NCBI GenBank assembly: GCA_032716605.1
Contig: CM064580.1
Span: 33,616,728-33,680,727, forward strand
DNA length: 64,000 nt
Source: Paralithodes platypus
Taxonomy: Eukaryota > Arthropoda > Malacostraca > Decapoda > Lithodidae
Reading direction: 5' to 3'
Below, piece by piece: positions 44,541 to 55,478 of this stretch. The translations under genes were made by a program, and so were the position numbers. The notes beneath the pieces are model-generated. The model saw only the letters and a program-made list of their open reading frames with translations. It was not told where the DNA came from and did not search any database. The stretch's first letter is position 1. Every line of letters starts with the position of its first letter.

Positions 44541-45700
44541 ATTGTTTGCTATATAAGGGCAAAGGGGAAAGAGGAGTGTGTGGTAACCACCGAGGAATAT
44601 GTCTTCTAAGCGTAGTAGGGAAGGTATACAGTAGGGTAGTGATTGAGAGAGTGAGAGTGAGAACGGAGAAATGGATAGGCGACGAGCAGGGATGTTTTAG
44701 GAAGGGAAGAGGATGTGTAGATCAGATTTTTACCCTGAATTGTGTTGTGGAGAAGTATCTGGAGAAGAAACAAAAGGTGTATGTTGCCTTTATGGACTTG
44801 GAGAAGGCCTATGACAGAGTGGATAGAGAAGGTTTGTGGAAAGTACTTAGAATATACGGAGTAGAGGGCAAGTTGCTGAAAGCAGTGAAGAGCATGTATG
44901 AGGGTGCAAAGGCGGCAGTACGTGTGGAGAGTGAGCAGAGCGAGTTCTTTGACCTGAATGTTGGTTTGAAACAAGGGTGTGTGATGTCCCCGTGGTTGTT
45001 TACTGTATATATGGATGGAGTTATGAAAGAAATACTATCAAGAGCAGTGGATGTTGGTGTATCGCTGAAAAGGGAGGGAATTGAGTGGAAGCTACCTATA
45101 CTGCTGTTTGCGGATGATACAGTTCTGATGAGTGATAATGAATGGGAGTTGCAGGGTCTGGTAAATGAGTTTGGAACAGTGTGCGAAAAACGGAATTTGA
45201 AGGTAAATACGGGGAAGAGCAAGGTTATGGTCTTCGAAAGGGGTGAAGTCACAGAGTGTGAGGTGAAGCTGAACGGTCAGGCTATGGAGATCGTCAACTC
45301 TTTTAAGTATCTGGGCAGTGTGTTGAGTAAAGATGGGACTATGGATGAAGAGGTGCGGGAGAGGGTACAACAGGGGAAGAGGGTTGTAGGAACGCTAAAA
45401 GCAGTAACAAGAAATAGGGTGGTCAGTATGGAAGTGAAGAAGTCCTTGCATGACAGTGTGGTAATCCCGACACTGACTTACGGAAGCGAAGCATGGACGT
45501 TGGTTGAGAGACTCAGACCAAGAGTGAGAGCAGTGGAAATGAATTACTTAAGGAGTGCGTGCGGAGTTACATGGAGGGATAGACAGACTAATGAGGAAGT
45601 AAGAAGGAGGTGTGGTGTGGAGGTAGAGGTGCTGGAAAGTGTGAAAAGGAACAACTTGAGATGGTTCGGCCATATGGAACGTATGGAAGAGAATGACTAA
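44489..45700 (+). CDS. LINE D reverse transcriptase, RTE-like, 5'-truncated
   Basis: Element sequence starts near 44545 at LYKGKGER; residues before that belong to flanking sequence. RT blocks: NHRGICLLSVVGKVY, QGCFRKGRGCVDQI, AFMDLEKAYDRVDR, VGLKQGCVMSPWLF, LLFADDTVLM (FADD at 45107-45118) and FKYLGSVLSKDG. The C-terminal domain contains RRRCGV, KRNNLRWFGHMERM and, after a frame change near 45690, RGRPNMRWKDG and FVRGHPFGDRGVRQ. This pattern fits RTE-type LINEs. The 5' endonuclease and RT fingers are lost, so the copy is dead although the palm is open. Confidence 0.85.
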   Translation: MYLVFCALKETRFFCDCDCLLYKGKGERGVCGNHRGICLLSVVGKVYSRVVIERVRVRTEKWIGDEQGCFRKGRGCVDQIFTLNCVVEKYLEKKQKVYVAFMDLEKAYDRVDREGLWKVLRIYGVEGKLLKAVKSMYEGAKAAVRVESEQSEFFDLNVGLKQGCVMSPWLFTVYMDGVMKEILSRAVDVGVSLKREGIEWKLPILLFADDTVLMSDNEWELQGLVNEFGTVCEKRNLKVNTGKSKVMVFERGEVTECEVKLNGQAMEIVNSFKYLGSVLSKDGTMDEEVRERVQQGKRVVGTLKAVTRNRVVSMEVKKSLHDSVVIPTLTYGSEAWTLVERLRPRVRAVEMNYLRSACGVTWRDRQTNEEVRRRCGVEVEVLESVKRNNLRWFGHMERMEEND

Positions 45701-45914
45701 GAGGGTGTACGAGAGCGAGGTGGAGGGACAGAGGGGGAGAGGTAGACCGAATATGAGGTGGAAGGATGGAGTGAGGAACTACATGAACGAAGGCGGTGCT
45801 GGTTGGGGGGAGGGGCGTCGACTGACTGGGGACAGAGGTGCATGGGGGCGGTTCGTTCGTGGCCACCCCTTCGGGGATCGCGGCGTCAGGCAATAGATAG
45901 ATAGATAGATTGTT
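45690..45914 (+). pseudogene. LINE D C-terminal end and (TAGA)n tail
   Basis: The remaining C-terminus is read in the next frame (VEGQRGRGRPNMRWKDG to GVRQ stop at about 45894). The element ends in a short ATAGATAGATAG tract at 45896-45910, the simple-repeat 3' tail expected of RTE-type LINEs rather than poly(A). Confidence 0.7.
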
Positions 45915-46735
45915 TGCTACATTACTTATTGTTGATCACGTTGACGATGCTAGGGATGGGGTTGTTTTTATACCTTTCGGTTCTTGCTCGAATTGGGACG
46001 AGCGTTATGGCGTGCCTAGTCGCGAGTCTGTGTGGGGGGGCTGGTGGGGGTAATACTGAAGGTGTCTGTGTTTGGGGTTGGTCAGAAGTTGTTCCCCAAA
46101 TTTCTGGGTGAGGTTCTTGTGCATGCTGGCTAGTGGTTTTAGACCCAAAGTGACTAGTGCTTCGTGATAATGTGTGTATGCGGGACCAAGGATGATCTTA
46201 CATGCTCTCTTCTGTACTATTTCTAATTGATCTTTTTGTGTTGCAGTAAGTGAAGAGGCCCACGCTGGGCAAGCATAGGTGAGTTTTGGCAGAATGAATG
46301 GAGAGTATACATATGCGAGATCAGGTGAGAGGGCGCCAAGTGATTTGAGGCGACGGAGGAGGTATAGTTTGAAACCTGAGATCTTGATTACTTCACCGAT
46401 ATGGGGTTTCCAGTTTAGCTTATTGTTTATGATAACCCCTAATAGTTTGAATGTGTGCACTACTTGTAGGACGTTTGATTCGAGTGTGATGAGAGGTGGT
46501 TCGTTGTTCTCTGAACCTACACTGATGTACATCACTACCGTTTTATCACTATTGATGGTCACGTAGTTTGCTGAAGTCCACTCCTGAAGTCCATTCACGT
46601 TGTCCTGAAGGGTGCTGAAGTCGGGGGCGGTGTTATCAATACTGATTGCGATGGTAGAGTCTTCCACATATTTCCACCGTAGGTTTGTGTCCCTCAGAGC
46701 GTTGTTTATGAGCGGTTGGATGTGCAGGCTCTCAG
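45915..46735 (-). pseudogene. LINE E: RT palm-to-C-terminus fragment
   Basis: Minus-strand frame from about 46690 reads KYVEDSTIAISIDN. The catalytic pair here is Glu-Asp instead of Asp-Asp. It continues VTINSDKTVVMYIS, KLLGVIINNKLNWKPH, LTYACPAWASSL, QKRACKIILGPAYTHYHEAL and KFGEQLL, ending near 46005. This is the distal half of a CR1/L2-like or Jockey-like LINE. It is truncated at 46735 where Penelope 3 begins and abuts the LINE D tail on the other side. Confidence 0.75.
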
Positions 46736-46739
46736 CCTA

Positions 46740-47362
46740 TGCCCAAGAGGGAGTAGTTGGAATATAGAAGAAAAAGAAAAAAAATCACGGAGGATTTCTA
46801 GGAAATCTGTGGCCGAGGATAAGCTGTGTTGTGTGGGGGCGTACGGCGTCAGGAGGTTGTTTAGGGTCTTCGCTCTTTGGTATGTCGCCGTCGGGATTTG
46901 AAAGATTATAAGTCGGAGTGGGTTTTCCAGCTTGTGGGGTTTTATGGTGCCGTATGCGTACCCTGGAGAGAATTTACCAACAAGTTTCTTGAGGTGGATT
47001 CCGTCGGCCTTGGCGTTGTTGGCTGTAATGATGGTGCTCACTTTCCTCTTGGTCTCATCTGTGGAGTTTCGGGATATCCTCTGGAATTTTGTCTCGCCGT
47101 GGAGGATGGAGTCCGTTTTTCGCAAGTATCCTTCCCTGTCTTGGACAACCCGGCATGAGGCTTTGTCGGCTCTTCGTATGATGATGTTGGGGTTTTCCCG
47201 TTGTTGTTTGTCTGCCTGGATGTGTTGCTTGTGGAGGATATTGCTGTGGTGGGAGCCTCGGGTCTTTGCAGCTTCGGCGAGTAGAGCTGGCTTTAGAGCA
47301 AGGGTGGTGGTGTTTTTTTTGTTTTCCAGGCGTTGGATGTCGTCTAACATCACCTCGAATTT
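46740..47362 (-). pseudogene. Penelope-like element 3: N-terminal RT region
   Basis: Minus-strand frame reads KFEVMLDDIQRLENKK, NPNIIIRRADKAS, QDREGYLRKTDSIL, KLVGKFSPGYAYGTIKPHKL, LRLIIFQIPTATYQRAKTLNN and LTPYAPTQHSLSSATDFLEIL. This is the conserved N-terminal and fingers portion of Penelope RTs, upstream of the segment seen in Penelope 2. It is cut at about 46740, and its 5' side begins exactly at a (TA)n tract. Confidence 0.85.
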
Positions 47363-47406
<44 letters not shown>

Positions 47407-47421
47407 CTGTATATATATATA
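47363..47421. repeat. (TA)n microsatellite at the Penelope 3 boundary
   Basis: TA/TATATAC-rich tract immediately upstream (minus strand) of the FEVMLDDIQRL start. Confidence 0.93.
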
Positions 47422-48439
47422 CACATGGTATATATGACAATATGGTTGTTGATATGTGGAATAGATTGCCTAGTACTTTATTTGGGAAGAGTGTAAGCAC
47501 CAATCGAGCAGGGCAGTCACCCAGCGGAGGCCACATAGGCATGTGATAAGGAGTTGCTGGAATTCCTGTTTCATTTGTCTGGCTTCCCCCACTGTTTCTA
47601 TTTGTGCCTCACCTACCCAGAGCGTAATCCAGCTAACTCTCGCAAACACCTCCTCCTCCTATTTACTTCACTACACTTAAGCCCACCACACTTCTTTCTG
47701 AATCCTCAGAGTCCCTGGGCGGGGAGACCATAAACTTGCCCATCCTTTCCCAAAAGACCCCTCAAAATGCTTGGGACTATGGCCTGTCACTCTTAAGGGG
47801 CGGATTCCCACATGCCCGATTTTCTTTCGGCGAATACCACCCAACTGAATTTACGTTAGAATAGGCCCGATTTTCGAGATTATGACGAATATTTTAGATA
47901 ATATTAACGACTACATGTAATTTGTCACCGAGCAGTCTCCGACATTTCGTCGAATAATCTGCGACATGTTGCCGAATTGTTTGTGACCAGAGATTGACAA
48001 CCTCCAACACCTCTCAAATATGAATTTCAGCCACTCCGACTAAGTTCGACTACATGGGACAATTCGACAACGTGTCTGTGAGTTTTTGTAGACCAGAATC
48101 GACGACTTGTCGGCGATAAGTCTCGGGCGTCAACCGACAATAAGCCAATCATAATTAAAATAGGTGTGCTATTTCTTGCAGGTGGTCAGGTGTCTACGAA
48201 AACATAATGAAGGAGATTGAAGAGCACACACACAGTCACCCACAAACAACAAGAGACACACACACACACACGTACACATAAAGATACAAACAGAAACACA
48301 CCCACCCACTGACACACACACAAGTATACACTCGGAGCATTGTTGGTGTCAGGTTCCCCAAATTTAATAAGTAGTACCAGTCTGTACTCTCAACTCACCA
48401 CCTCGACACACTAAAGCAGTTTGCAACGAAATTTAAATT
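47422..48439. other. Non-coding stretch; weak LINE C-terminus trace and CA-rich DNA
   Basis: At about 47445-47540 the plus strand can be read WNRLPSTLFGKS, reminiscent of LINE C-termini, but it is too short to assign. Repeated (T)CCGACAT/TCGACAA-like words at 47930-48150 and CA-rich sequence at 48225-48325 are otherwise unexplained. Confidence 0.4.
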
Positions 48440-49480
48440 AACTCTGTTTCTCGTATTCAGTTGTTCCTCAATTGCAATGCCCTATGCAACATTGAAATTA
48501 CAAATGCAGATATCTCCGATGCAATATCAAAACTAAAATTCTTTCAATCTCCTGGACCCGACAAATTTTCCCCAAGTCATTAAATAAGTAAATGATGAAA
48601 TATCAAAACCACTAACACTAATATCTAACAAATCAATACAAAACAAGAAAGTCCCTAAAGAATGGAAATTAGCTAATGGAACGCCAATTAACAAAAAAGG
48701 AAATAAAGCCCTGTCTGGCAACTAACGCCCAATAAGCCTCACGTCAATAATATGCAAGCTGCTCGAAACAATATTCCGAAATAAAATTGAATGCCATTTA
48801 GAAATTAACAAACCTATAAAGGACTCGTGGTATGTTTTCCGAAATATGCGCTCATGTTTGACAAACCTCCTATACTTTTTCCACGATATCTTAAATGTAT
48901 GTGATGAAGATAAAGCAGTTGAAATCGTCTACCTTGATTTTCAAAAAGCATTCGATAAAGTGTCTCACAACAGACTGATAGTAAAACTTAAAACTCACAG
49001 TATTCACGGGTTTCTTCTTCATTGGATTCAGGATTGGCTAAACGAGTGAAAGCAACGAGTAGAAATTAATAGAAAAGCCTCAAATTGGATAAATGTTACA
49101 AGCGGTGTACCACATTAATTTCATTGGAGGTGTTTGGTGTTGTGGTGAAGTTAATAAAAAGTAGATTATATTAATGCTATTGATGATGGGCTATCATGCA
49201 AAATCGCTAAATTCGCTTATGATACACAAATTGTAAACAAAGTAAACTCGCCATCGCACGTACAAGAGATTCAGAATGATCTAGACATGCTATCAAACTG
49301 GGCTCAGAGATGGCAGATGAATTTCAATATTAATAGCAAAGTACTTCACATCGGGCAGTAAACTATTCGATTTACGGAATTCAACTAAGGAACGTAAATA
49401 AAGAAACGAATCTTGGAGTAAATATAACTAGCGAATACATTGGTAAAAGCTATAGGACTGGTAAGTTTCTGCAAAAAAAA
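48440..49480 (+). pseudogene. LINE F: decayed CR1/L2-like reverse transcriptase
   Basis: The best open stretch, 48846-49049, reads RSCLTNLLYFFHDIL, CDEDKAVEIVYLDFQKAFDKVSHNRL and HWIQDWLNE, typical CR1/L2 RT. Upstream frames give SKLKFFQSPGPDKFSP; downstream frames give ITSGVP-like and IAKFAYDTQIV (from FADDT, catalytic Asp lost), then NDLDMLSNWAQRWQMNFN. Many stops. A SINE tail is inserted at about 49112. Confidence 0.8.
49112..49178 (+). repeat. SINE 3'-tail fragment inside LINE F
   Basis: ATTAATTTCATTGGAGGTGTTTGGTGTTG and the following ~30 bp (quoted over 20 only in part: TTTCATTGGAGGTGTTTGG) match the 3' part of the tRNA-derived element at 57038-57170 on the opposite strand. It interrupts the LINE F RT right after the GVP motif. 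Confidence 0.6.
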
Positions 49481-50238
49481 AAATCCCTTTTCAGCTATTC
49501 GTGAACATTCACGTAATGAGGATCATCCATTCTCTATTAATTTTCAAATAATAGCGAGATACCAAACTCTGCTTATGAAGAGTTGATTAAGGGGTTTGTG
49601 TTTTGGTTCTGGTTTCTTGTTTTTTGTTGTTTTTTGTTCATTGGGAATCTCAAACTTATTCAGAGTCAGTTAGTCATGACCATTGTCGCGACAACTCCTA
49701 GCTGGTTGTACAGTAAGTAATTTTGTATTTTATCTTTGAAATTTAATGTTTGTATTATTTAGATGATTTAGGATTAATATAAAATATTTAGGCCTCCTTT
49801 ACTTTCCCTAGTCAGCAGTAACTCATAAGTACTTATCAATTCATTCTTTTGTACATTTGTTGTCCTATTCTCTTGTACCGACCTTGTGCTTGTTCCCCGC
49901 TTGATATTTAATCGTTGATTTTCCTTTATGATTTGAACGATGTCCAGCTTTTCAATGTTATTTCAGTGTCATGTCTATTAGAGTAGTAATTTTCCTTTAT
50001 GATTTGAACGATGTCCAGCTTTTCAATGTTATTTCAGTGTCATGTCTATTAGAGGGTAGTAATTTTCCTATTAGATGATTTTACAAATAATTTACTTTAA
50101 GGTATGTACCGTAACTAGAATCATGTAACTAGAATTGTATGATATTTTTAACTTTTAATTTGTAATTTCAATTATTAATATTTAGCCCTACTTGATTGTT
50201 TACTGAGTCTGATCTCTTTTTTAGGGTATATGTAGTTC
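49481..50238. other. Non-coding stretch with a 71-bp tandem duplication
   Basis: TTCCTTTATGATTTGAACG starts at 49921 and again at 49992; the 71-bp unit (about 49919-50062) is almost perfectly duplicated once. The rest is AT-rich, with no coding signal. Confidence 0.7.
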
Positions 50239-50280
50239 CTGATGATGGGTCCATGAGGTGCCGAAAATTTGAATAAATTA
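50239..50280 (+). ncRNA. Hammerhead-like motif (degenerate stem II)
   Basis: An exact CTGATGA box at 50239-50245 is followed by a stem-loop-like segment (GGGTCC ATGA GGTGCC) and GAAA at 50263-50266, then an A/T-rich tail. Retroelement hammerheads share this CTGATGA-stem-GAAA order, but the stem here has mismatches and the cleavage site was not located. It could mark the 3' end of an old retroelement. Confidence 0.3.
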
Positions 50281-50369
50281 AGATGGTTCCCGGCGCTATT
50301 TCCCTCATTGTCCTTCTACAATGGAAATTGCGGTGCCCTAGGTCTCCCGCAGAGGTTCTACTCTCTCTC

Positions 50370-50372
<3 letters not shown>

Positions 50373-50411
<39 letters not shown>
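50373..50411. repeat. (TA)n followed by a T-run
   Basis: A short TA tract, then about 23 T residues. Possibly the poly(A) end of a minus-strand element, although no adjacent coding remnant was recognised. Confidence 0.7.
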
Positions 50412-50416
<5 letters not shown>

Positions 50417-51334
50417 GTCTTTCTGGAGCAGTAGCCCTTCAGTTGATGGCTGTGGCATTTTGTTTTTGTTTTTACAGGCAGCTTAGTAAGGACCATTAGG
50501 TCTTTTGTTGTTTCACCCTTCCTTTGTATTGATATTCCTTTGTATTTGTACTTGAAATTGCTTCATCATCCATAGCATAAAAATCTACTCCCACCAGATG
50601 CCCCCAGACCTATTCGTTCAGCCTGCCGGTACAATAAAATACATCCTATAAAAGCTAGAACAAATAGGTTAAAAACAGTCCAATCCCAGCCATGGTAAAC
50701 ATAATAACTAACATGTAAAGGCTGTCTCTCAGAATTAAACACTTTAGCTGTACACATCAAGGTTTCTTAAACAAGATTTATTTGCAAATCATGCATGTTA
50801 CATAAATGCTCTGGCATGTTTCTGACGCGCATGCATTTGTGTATATGCGTAAGTGTGTGTGTGTGTGTGTTATTCCGATATATATGTTGACAATATATTT
50901 ATATGTACAGTATATATGTGCTTGCTTAATTACTTGTGTACGCATATATGCGCATATATTGTATACTATATGTACGAATCTTTGCAATATCTGTAGATTA
51001 TCCGTGACCCAAAAAAAATAAGAAATGTCTGCGAAAACAAAATTCATCCTGCCTTATCAATTTTCAATGTGGGTATATAAAAATATAAAACAAAATGTTA
51101 CCGCGTGTATTAGTGTATCGGAACCAAACAATTTTTACAGACCATAACTGATAACCAAAACAAAAGGAGCCCAATGAAATGCAGGAGATATCCGTCTATA
51201 TTACCAGAAACAAAATGTAAATTTTGAATGTGTATATAACAGGGTTATTTATTCCGTGTTATAGGTACATAATTATATAGGTTGTTATTGTTGATAGATA
51301 CATAATTTAATAAAACAATGCGAATACCCTGCTA
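50412..51334. other. Non-coding stretch
   Basis: Short (GT)n at 50855-50871. No supported frame. Confidence 0.45.
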
Positions 51335-51535
51335 ACCAATTAATCCATTTATTTAACCAACTGTCATCAGCACTATAGTAGTCACTGTATAGAAATTGCC
51401 ACCCGTCTTATAAGTTATTAGTATCGTATAAGTGGCGACTTTAACAGTCAATTACTGACCTTTCTATAGTGTTGTTGACACTAACACGGTTTAGTATACA
51501 ATAACAACGCACTGTATTTCAGTTAGTTGGTTAAT
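51335..51535. repeat. Nested long hairpin, MITE-like
   Basis: TTAACCAACTG at the left pairs with CAGTTAGTTGGTTAA at the right; GTCATCAGCACTATAG pairs with CTATAGTGTTGTTGAC; an inner hairpin (GCCAC..CTTATAAG / GTATAAGTGGC) sits in the centre. The whole ~200 bp folds back on itself. No coding content. Confidence 0.55.
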
Positions 51536-52369
51536 TAAAATAGGATTTCAGAGGCTTTCAACTCTTCTGGATTATTAAGCCAGCACACTGTAAGTCAAGA
51601 ATAGTGTCAGGACTAGAGCCTCTTTACGAGAACTCCAGTTCTTTGTAAGGTAGCTTACATGTAGCCACTTAGTTATAGCCGAAGTGTTTGAGTAATTAGA
51701 TCAGAAAGCTATGAAAAGCTCATACCAATAGCACTATTATAATTTAAGCTTCGCACCCCATTGAAGCACTCCAAGAAAGAAAACTATAAGAATTGAAACA
51801 TTACTTCCACACATATAATTCATATATTTTAAACTTTGTACTTCATTGAAGCACCCCAAGAAAGAATACAATACACATTAAAGCGAATATTATTATACTG
51901 TATAGATAATTAAGTAATTTTAAGTTTCACGCCCTATTGAAGCATTACAAGAAAGAAAACTAAATTAATTAACAAAAGTCGTGAAAACACTTGTTAGCGA
52001 ACCAGTATTTATATGTGGCGAAACTTCTCGTAAGCGAAATCTAGTAGGTAGCGAACTCTCCAGGTAGCGAAATCTCTGGATACCGACCTGACCACCGATT
52101 TATGGGCCAGCAACCCGGCCTTATCGCTGCCACTCTTATGGCTGGTTAATCAAAAAGCAAACAAAAACACGGCTTCCAGAGGATCGGACATGGTTAGCAA
52201 TCATTTCGGGTAGTGTTGCTGACATGTCTGAAGGTATCGCAAGACATTCGATGCCACTCGCCAACACTGTCGAGTATAGGAAGCGGGGACGTCAAAGGCA
52301 GCCGCTCAGGTGGGCCAGCCTCTCACGGAGCCTCAGGGGTATGGTTTGCAACTTTTTTGGTTGCAAACA
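51536..52369. other. Non-coding stretch with three diverged ~50-bp direct repeats
   Basis: Segments at about 51740, 51826 and 51917 share TTGAAGCA(C/T)..CAAGAAAGAA in the same order, ~90 bp apart. At 52010-52080 the word GTAGCGAA or GTAAGCGAA recurs four times. Confidence 0.5.
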
Positions 52370-52620
52370 TCATTGTTGTTGTTGCTGTTCCCCAAGCTGC
52401 CTGGCCGAACAGCCCCAAGGCCCCGAGCAAGGCCAAGGCCATAACCGAGCGCCCCCACAGAACCCTCCCTGCCGACCACAGTAAAGCCTGGGTGACCGAA
52501 GCCACTCCATGGCGGGGAGCTGAGGAGGGTGAGGAAACGCCCGGGAAGCCAAAGCCCCACCCAGGGCTCTGTGCCCCTCGGCAATTATGAAGAGAAAGTT
52601 GAGGGGCTAAGGAAAAATGT
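52370..52620 (-). pseudogene. 3' end of a LINE A-related element (copy 1)
   Basis: On the minus strand the last residues read LGLFGQAA-like with the same stop environment and a (CAA)n-type tail (GTTGTTGTTG on the plus strand at about 52373-52388), matching the LINE A 3' terminus. The adjoining ~200 bp is shared with the copy at 63612-63830 but not with LINE A itself. It is a sister family or a SINE using the LINE A tail. Confidence 0.6.
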
Positions 52621-53181
52621 GACGCTTTGGCTTCCAATCTTGGTAGATTGGGAGGTCAATCCACGGAAGAGACGCCGTCACTTGAGATCTAGAAAATATA
52701 GAAGTAAAAGGCACAGTCAGAGTAAGCTATGGGTATGGCAGAGATCACTCAGTTCTCACTCTGATAGACCAGCCCATCACCACATGACTAGAACCCAATC
52801 CTCTCAGCAACAGCTAGGAAAGGCCCTAGAAAGCCAGCTTTGGTGGGGGAATAGCTCCCCTATTACAATCCCTTTCGGGTTTGGGCACCCATTGTTGGGG
52901 GCAGCGCCTGGACTTTAGAGAATTAGGCAGGTGAATGTTTATTCATAGAAGGTGGCTTTCTTAGTGTGACCATTCTTGTAGCATTTCCTCGAGTTTCCAG
53001 TATAACCATTCATTTTTGTTTTCTTTTTGGCTAATGCATATGATGAATTTGCATGAAACCTAGCAGAAATATGTCTAAATAAAATATTATATTATCTGAG
53101 GTGTCTGAGAGGTCTTCCTCTCAGGCTTCTGGTAATAGCCAATAAAGAATGTAAGTAATATCATCTTCATTAGCCAAAGCA
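52621..53181. other. Non-coding or undetermined stretch
   Basis: A 129-codon plus-strand frame (52529-52918) is Arg/Ser-rich with no motif and overlaps the LINE tail. I do not support it as a gene. Confidence 0.4.
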
Positions 53182-53388
53182 GATGTCAAACTAATGGCGT
53201 ATTCCTTCGATAGGTGCCCAGTGGTGGAAGTGAAGACAACTGGTGTGTGTGAAAGAGGTGCAGCTAAGAGGGCCTCACGGGGTATGGCTCACCGTCTGCC
53301 TTGCCTCCACTCCCGCCAGGTGTTGGACAGGGTTGTTGACATCCTCGCTCGGGGCCTCAAGACACTACACCTCCCTCCCACCTCAATG
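53182..53388 (+). CDS. Candidate host-gene exon 1 of 4 in this window
   Basis: Acceptor TTAGCCAAAGCAG|ATG and donor TCAATG|GTATGA. The open phase reads VKLMAYSFDRCPVVEVK, then HSRQVLDRVVDILARGLKTLHLPPTSM, ending on a codon boundary. A slightly shorter exon from the acceptor at 53213 keeps the same frame. The segment has no motif I recognise on its own. It is included because its frame, splice sites and phase join to the next exon. Upstream exons should lie before this point, possibly outside the repeat-rich part. Confidence 0.45.
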
Positions 53389-54320
53389 GTATGATTTATC
53401 TGGAACTGTGTCACTAGATTTGAGTATCAATGTTATATACGGCCTCAGTACTTAAATGTTCTGATTAAGATCATCTGCATCCGTTTGCATAAATGTCATG
53501 TTCTGCTCTGACAAAAATGATTGGTCTTAAGTTTGTTTATCTATCTCATATCTCTGATCAGTGTATAAGGTCGATTAAAATTACTCAACGGGTAAAGCTC
53601 ATGTTAGCCTTCGGGTGACAGCAAATTGGTGGAATTCTCTTCAGAGAATTAGATAAATAAGCTGTGTTAATTACACAAGCAAATAATGATGCTACTGTAT
53701 TACAATATTATCATGTGAGAGATCTATTGTGATAAAATGTAGGGTACACTGATTATTAATATTGCAAATTACTCCTGAAGAATTATCAATAAAATTACTA
53801 AATACTGAGGGCCTCTTGTGTCTAGTACGTTTGTGGTATTTGTCATTGAATAGCTGTTGTTGATAAAGTGGCTTTCTTAATATTGATCATTACATTGTGT
53901 TCTTGTTTCTATTTCAGTGCATTGATTATTTTGTTTTTTGTTTTTTGTTTTTTGTTTACTTTCTGTATGTCACAACCTCTGTTATCGCGAATTTTAAAGT
54001 AATTTAAAGATTTTATATTGTACCCATTTAAAACATGGTGAAGGTAAATTAAATATTGTATTGCAGCATTGATGGAAATGGAAGGTTTAATATACGTGTT
54101 GTTATAGAGTACGAGTCAATTGTGCGTACGATTGTGTCGAATATTTAAGTGAGAATAATATATAATCTGCTTGAAATTATTATCAAGAACATTAAGAGTA
54201 GGCCTAAGCATCACTGCTGAAGAGCCGCTGTTTATATACTCACATAACCACAAAAGAATGTTTATGAGAATAATACACAAACCGTTTCCAATAATATTAC
54301 CAGTGTTTGTACCCGACCAG
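53389..54320 (+). other. Intron 1 of the candidate host gene
   Basis: Phase 0 intron, AT-rich, with a short GTTTTTT repeat at about 53931-53956. No element with coding remnants was recognised. Confidence 0.45.
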
Positions 54321-54487
54321 GATTGTGTGGCCAGATGTGCTTGCCAAGTTACCGAAGGCCGTGTGACGCCCTCCGCCGGCCAGGAGGAGATGACGGAGGC
54401 TCTGACGCAAGTGCTGGACCTTCTCCACACCGCCCGCTGTCCTCACCTCCATCAGGATGCCAGGGAGGGCTCATATACGCCAGCCAG
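54321..54487 (+). CDS. Candidate host-gene exon 2 of 4
   Basis: Acceptor TTTGTACCCGACCAG|GATTG and donor CCAGCCAG|GTACAA. It reads DCVARCACQVTEGRV, EEMTEALTQVLDLLHTARCP and ARE-GSYTPA, and leaves two bases (AG) of a split codon that the next exon completes as Arg. GC and codon pattern stand out from the AT-rich flanks. An alternative acceptor at 54303 would change the entry phase and not match exon 1. Confidence 0.5.
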
Positions 54488-55332
54488 GTACAATCCGCCT
54501 ATTAAGTGATGTCTCGGCACCAAGTATATTTTGATCCATATTTGGTATCAGCATTATCTAAACTTTATTTATTAATTTCGAGTGAGATATACAAACATGT
54601 TCCTACACTTACGCACCCTATTCAACATCTGACAGACATTAATAAAGCACATAGCGAGCCAAACGTAATGACAGCGGAGACATGACTTATTAGCGGTACC
54701 ATACACTCATGCTAAAAGGTTTTGTTGTAGTTGCAACTTTTAGTTTATTCTCTATAAAGAATATTCAGTAATTGAACTCTTAAGTCATGCCCTACAACCT
54801 TAATATCAATATTAGTTATCTCTCTAGTGAGGTAAATAACAATATTCTAAAATACAGATACATGTAAGATTTATAAGTTAAGAGAATGAATTAATATTAT
54901 GTATGGGATAAACATATTATTTAGAGTAAGTTTCGTTCAATTTTGCATGCTTACATCCTTGCGACTTCCTTATACTGTATAACTTTGATAGCTAATTGAT
55001 GATCTGAGAATAGGGTGCCAGAAAGGAAGAGAATGTGTTTCGTTATGCATATATAATATAATATGAAGGCATACAGACCATCATCCTTGGTGATCATCGA
55101 CCTTGTTCTGATTCTAGTTATCATGTATTTATTAGTATGCAGTCTTTTGAGTACGATGACACCTTTCATTTTATTCTGGTTGTTATTATGCAATTTGAAT
55201 AAGTTGTGTTAATCAAGGAATTTATTGAGACAGTCATACATAATTTAATACAATTGCATAATGTTAATCGGAAGCAAACGGAATTGATGCGAACATAGTG
55301 AAGGGGGTTAACAATGCTAATTTTGGTATCAG
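54488..55332 (+). other. Intron 2 of the candidate host gene
   Basis: Phase 2 intron of AT-rich sequence without recognisable features. Confidence 0.45.
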
Positions 55333-55478
55333 GTTAGATTCTCGTAGTCCCGCCCCGTCAGACGCCTTCCTAGACTTTGGTGGACGGGTTGTAGCCACAC
55401 CGGAGTTCCAAGCAGGTCTCGGTCTCCTCCCTCAACTACTTGATGCTGCTTGTCCCATCCTACTCCACTCCAGACCAG
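55333..55478 (+). CDS. Candidate host-gene exon 3 of 4: dynein-like AAA entry strand and P-loop start
   Basis: Acceptor TTTTGGTATCAG|GTTAG and donor CCAGACCAG|GTATAC. It reads FLDFGGRVVATPEFQAGL, LLPQLLDAACPILLHSRPG. The order VxTPxxQxxL, a helix, then PILLxxxPG resembles the entry into an AAA P-loop in dynein heavy chains, closest to the AAA3 module of cytoplasmic dynein-2. The donor cuts within the Gly codon of the loop; the next exon completes it. Confidence 0.5.

Noticed and set aside
47445..47545. LINE C-terminal remnant (WNRLPSTLFGKS)
   Set aside because: Suggestive, but only about a dozen residues; not enough to call.
52213..52590. 125-codon plus-strand frame
   Set aside because: It overlaps antisense sequence of the LINE A-type 3' terminus; no codon conservation between the two copies of that element.
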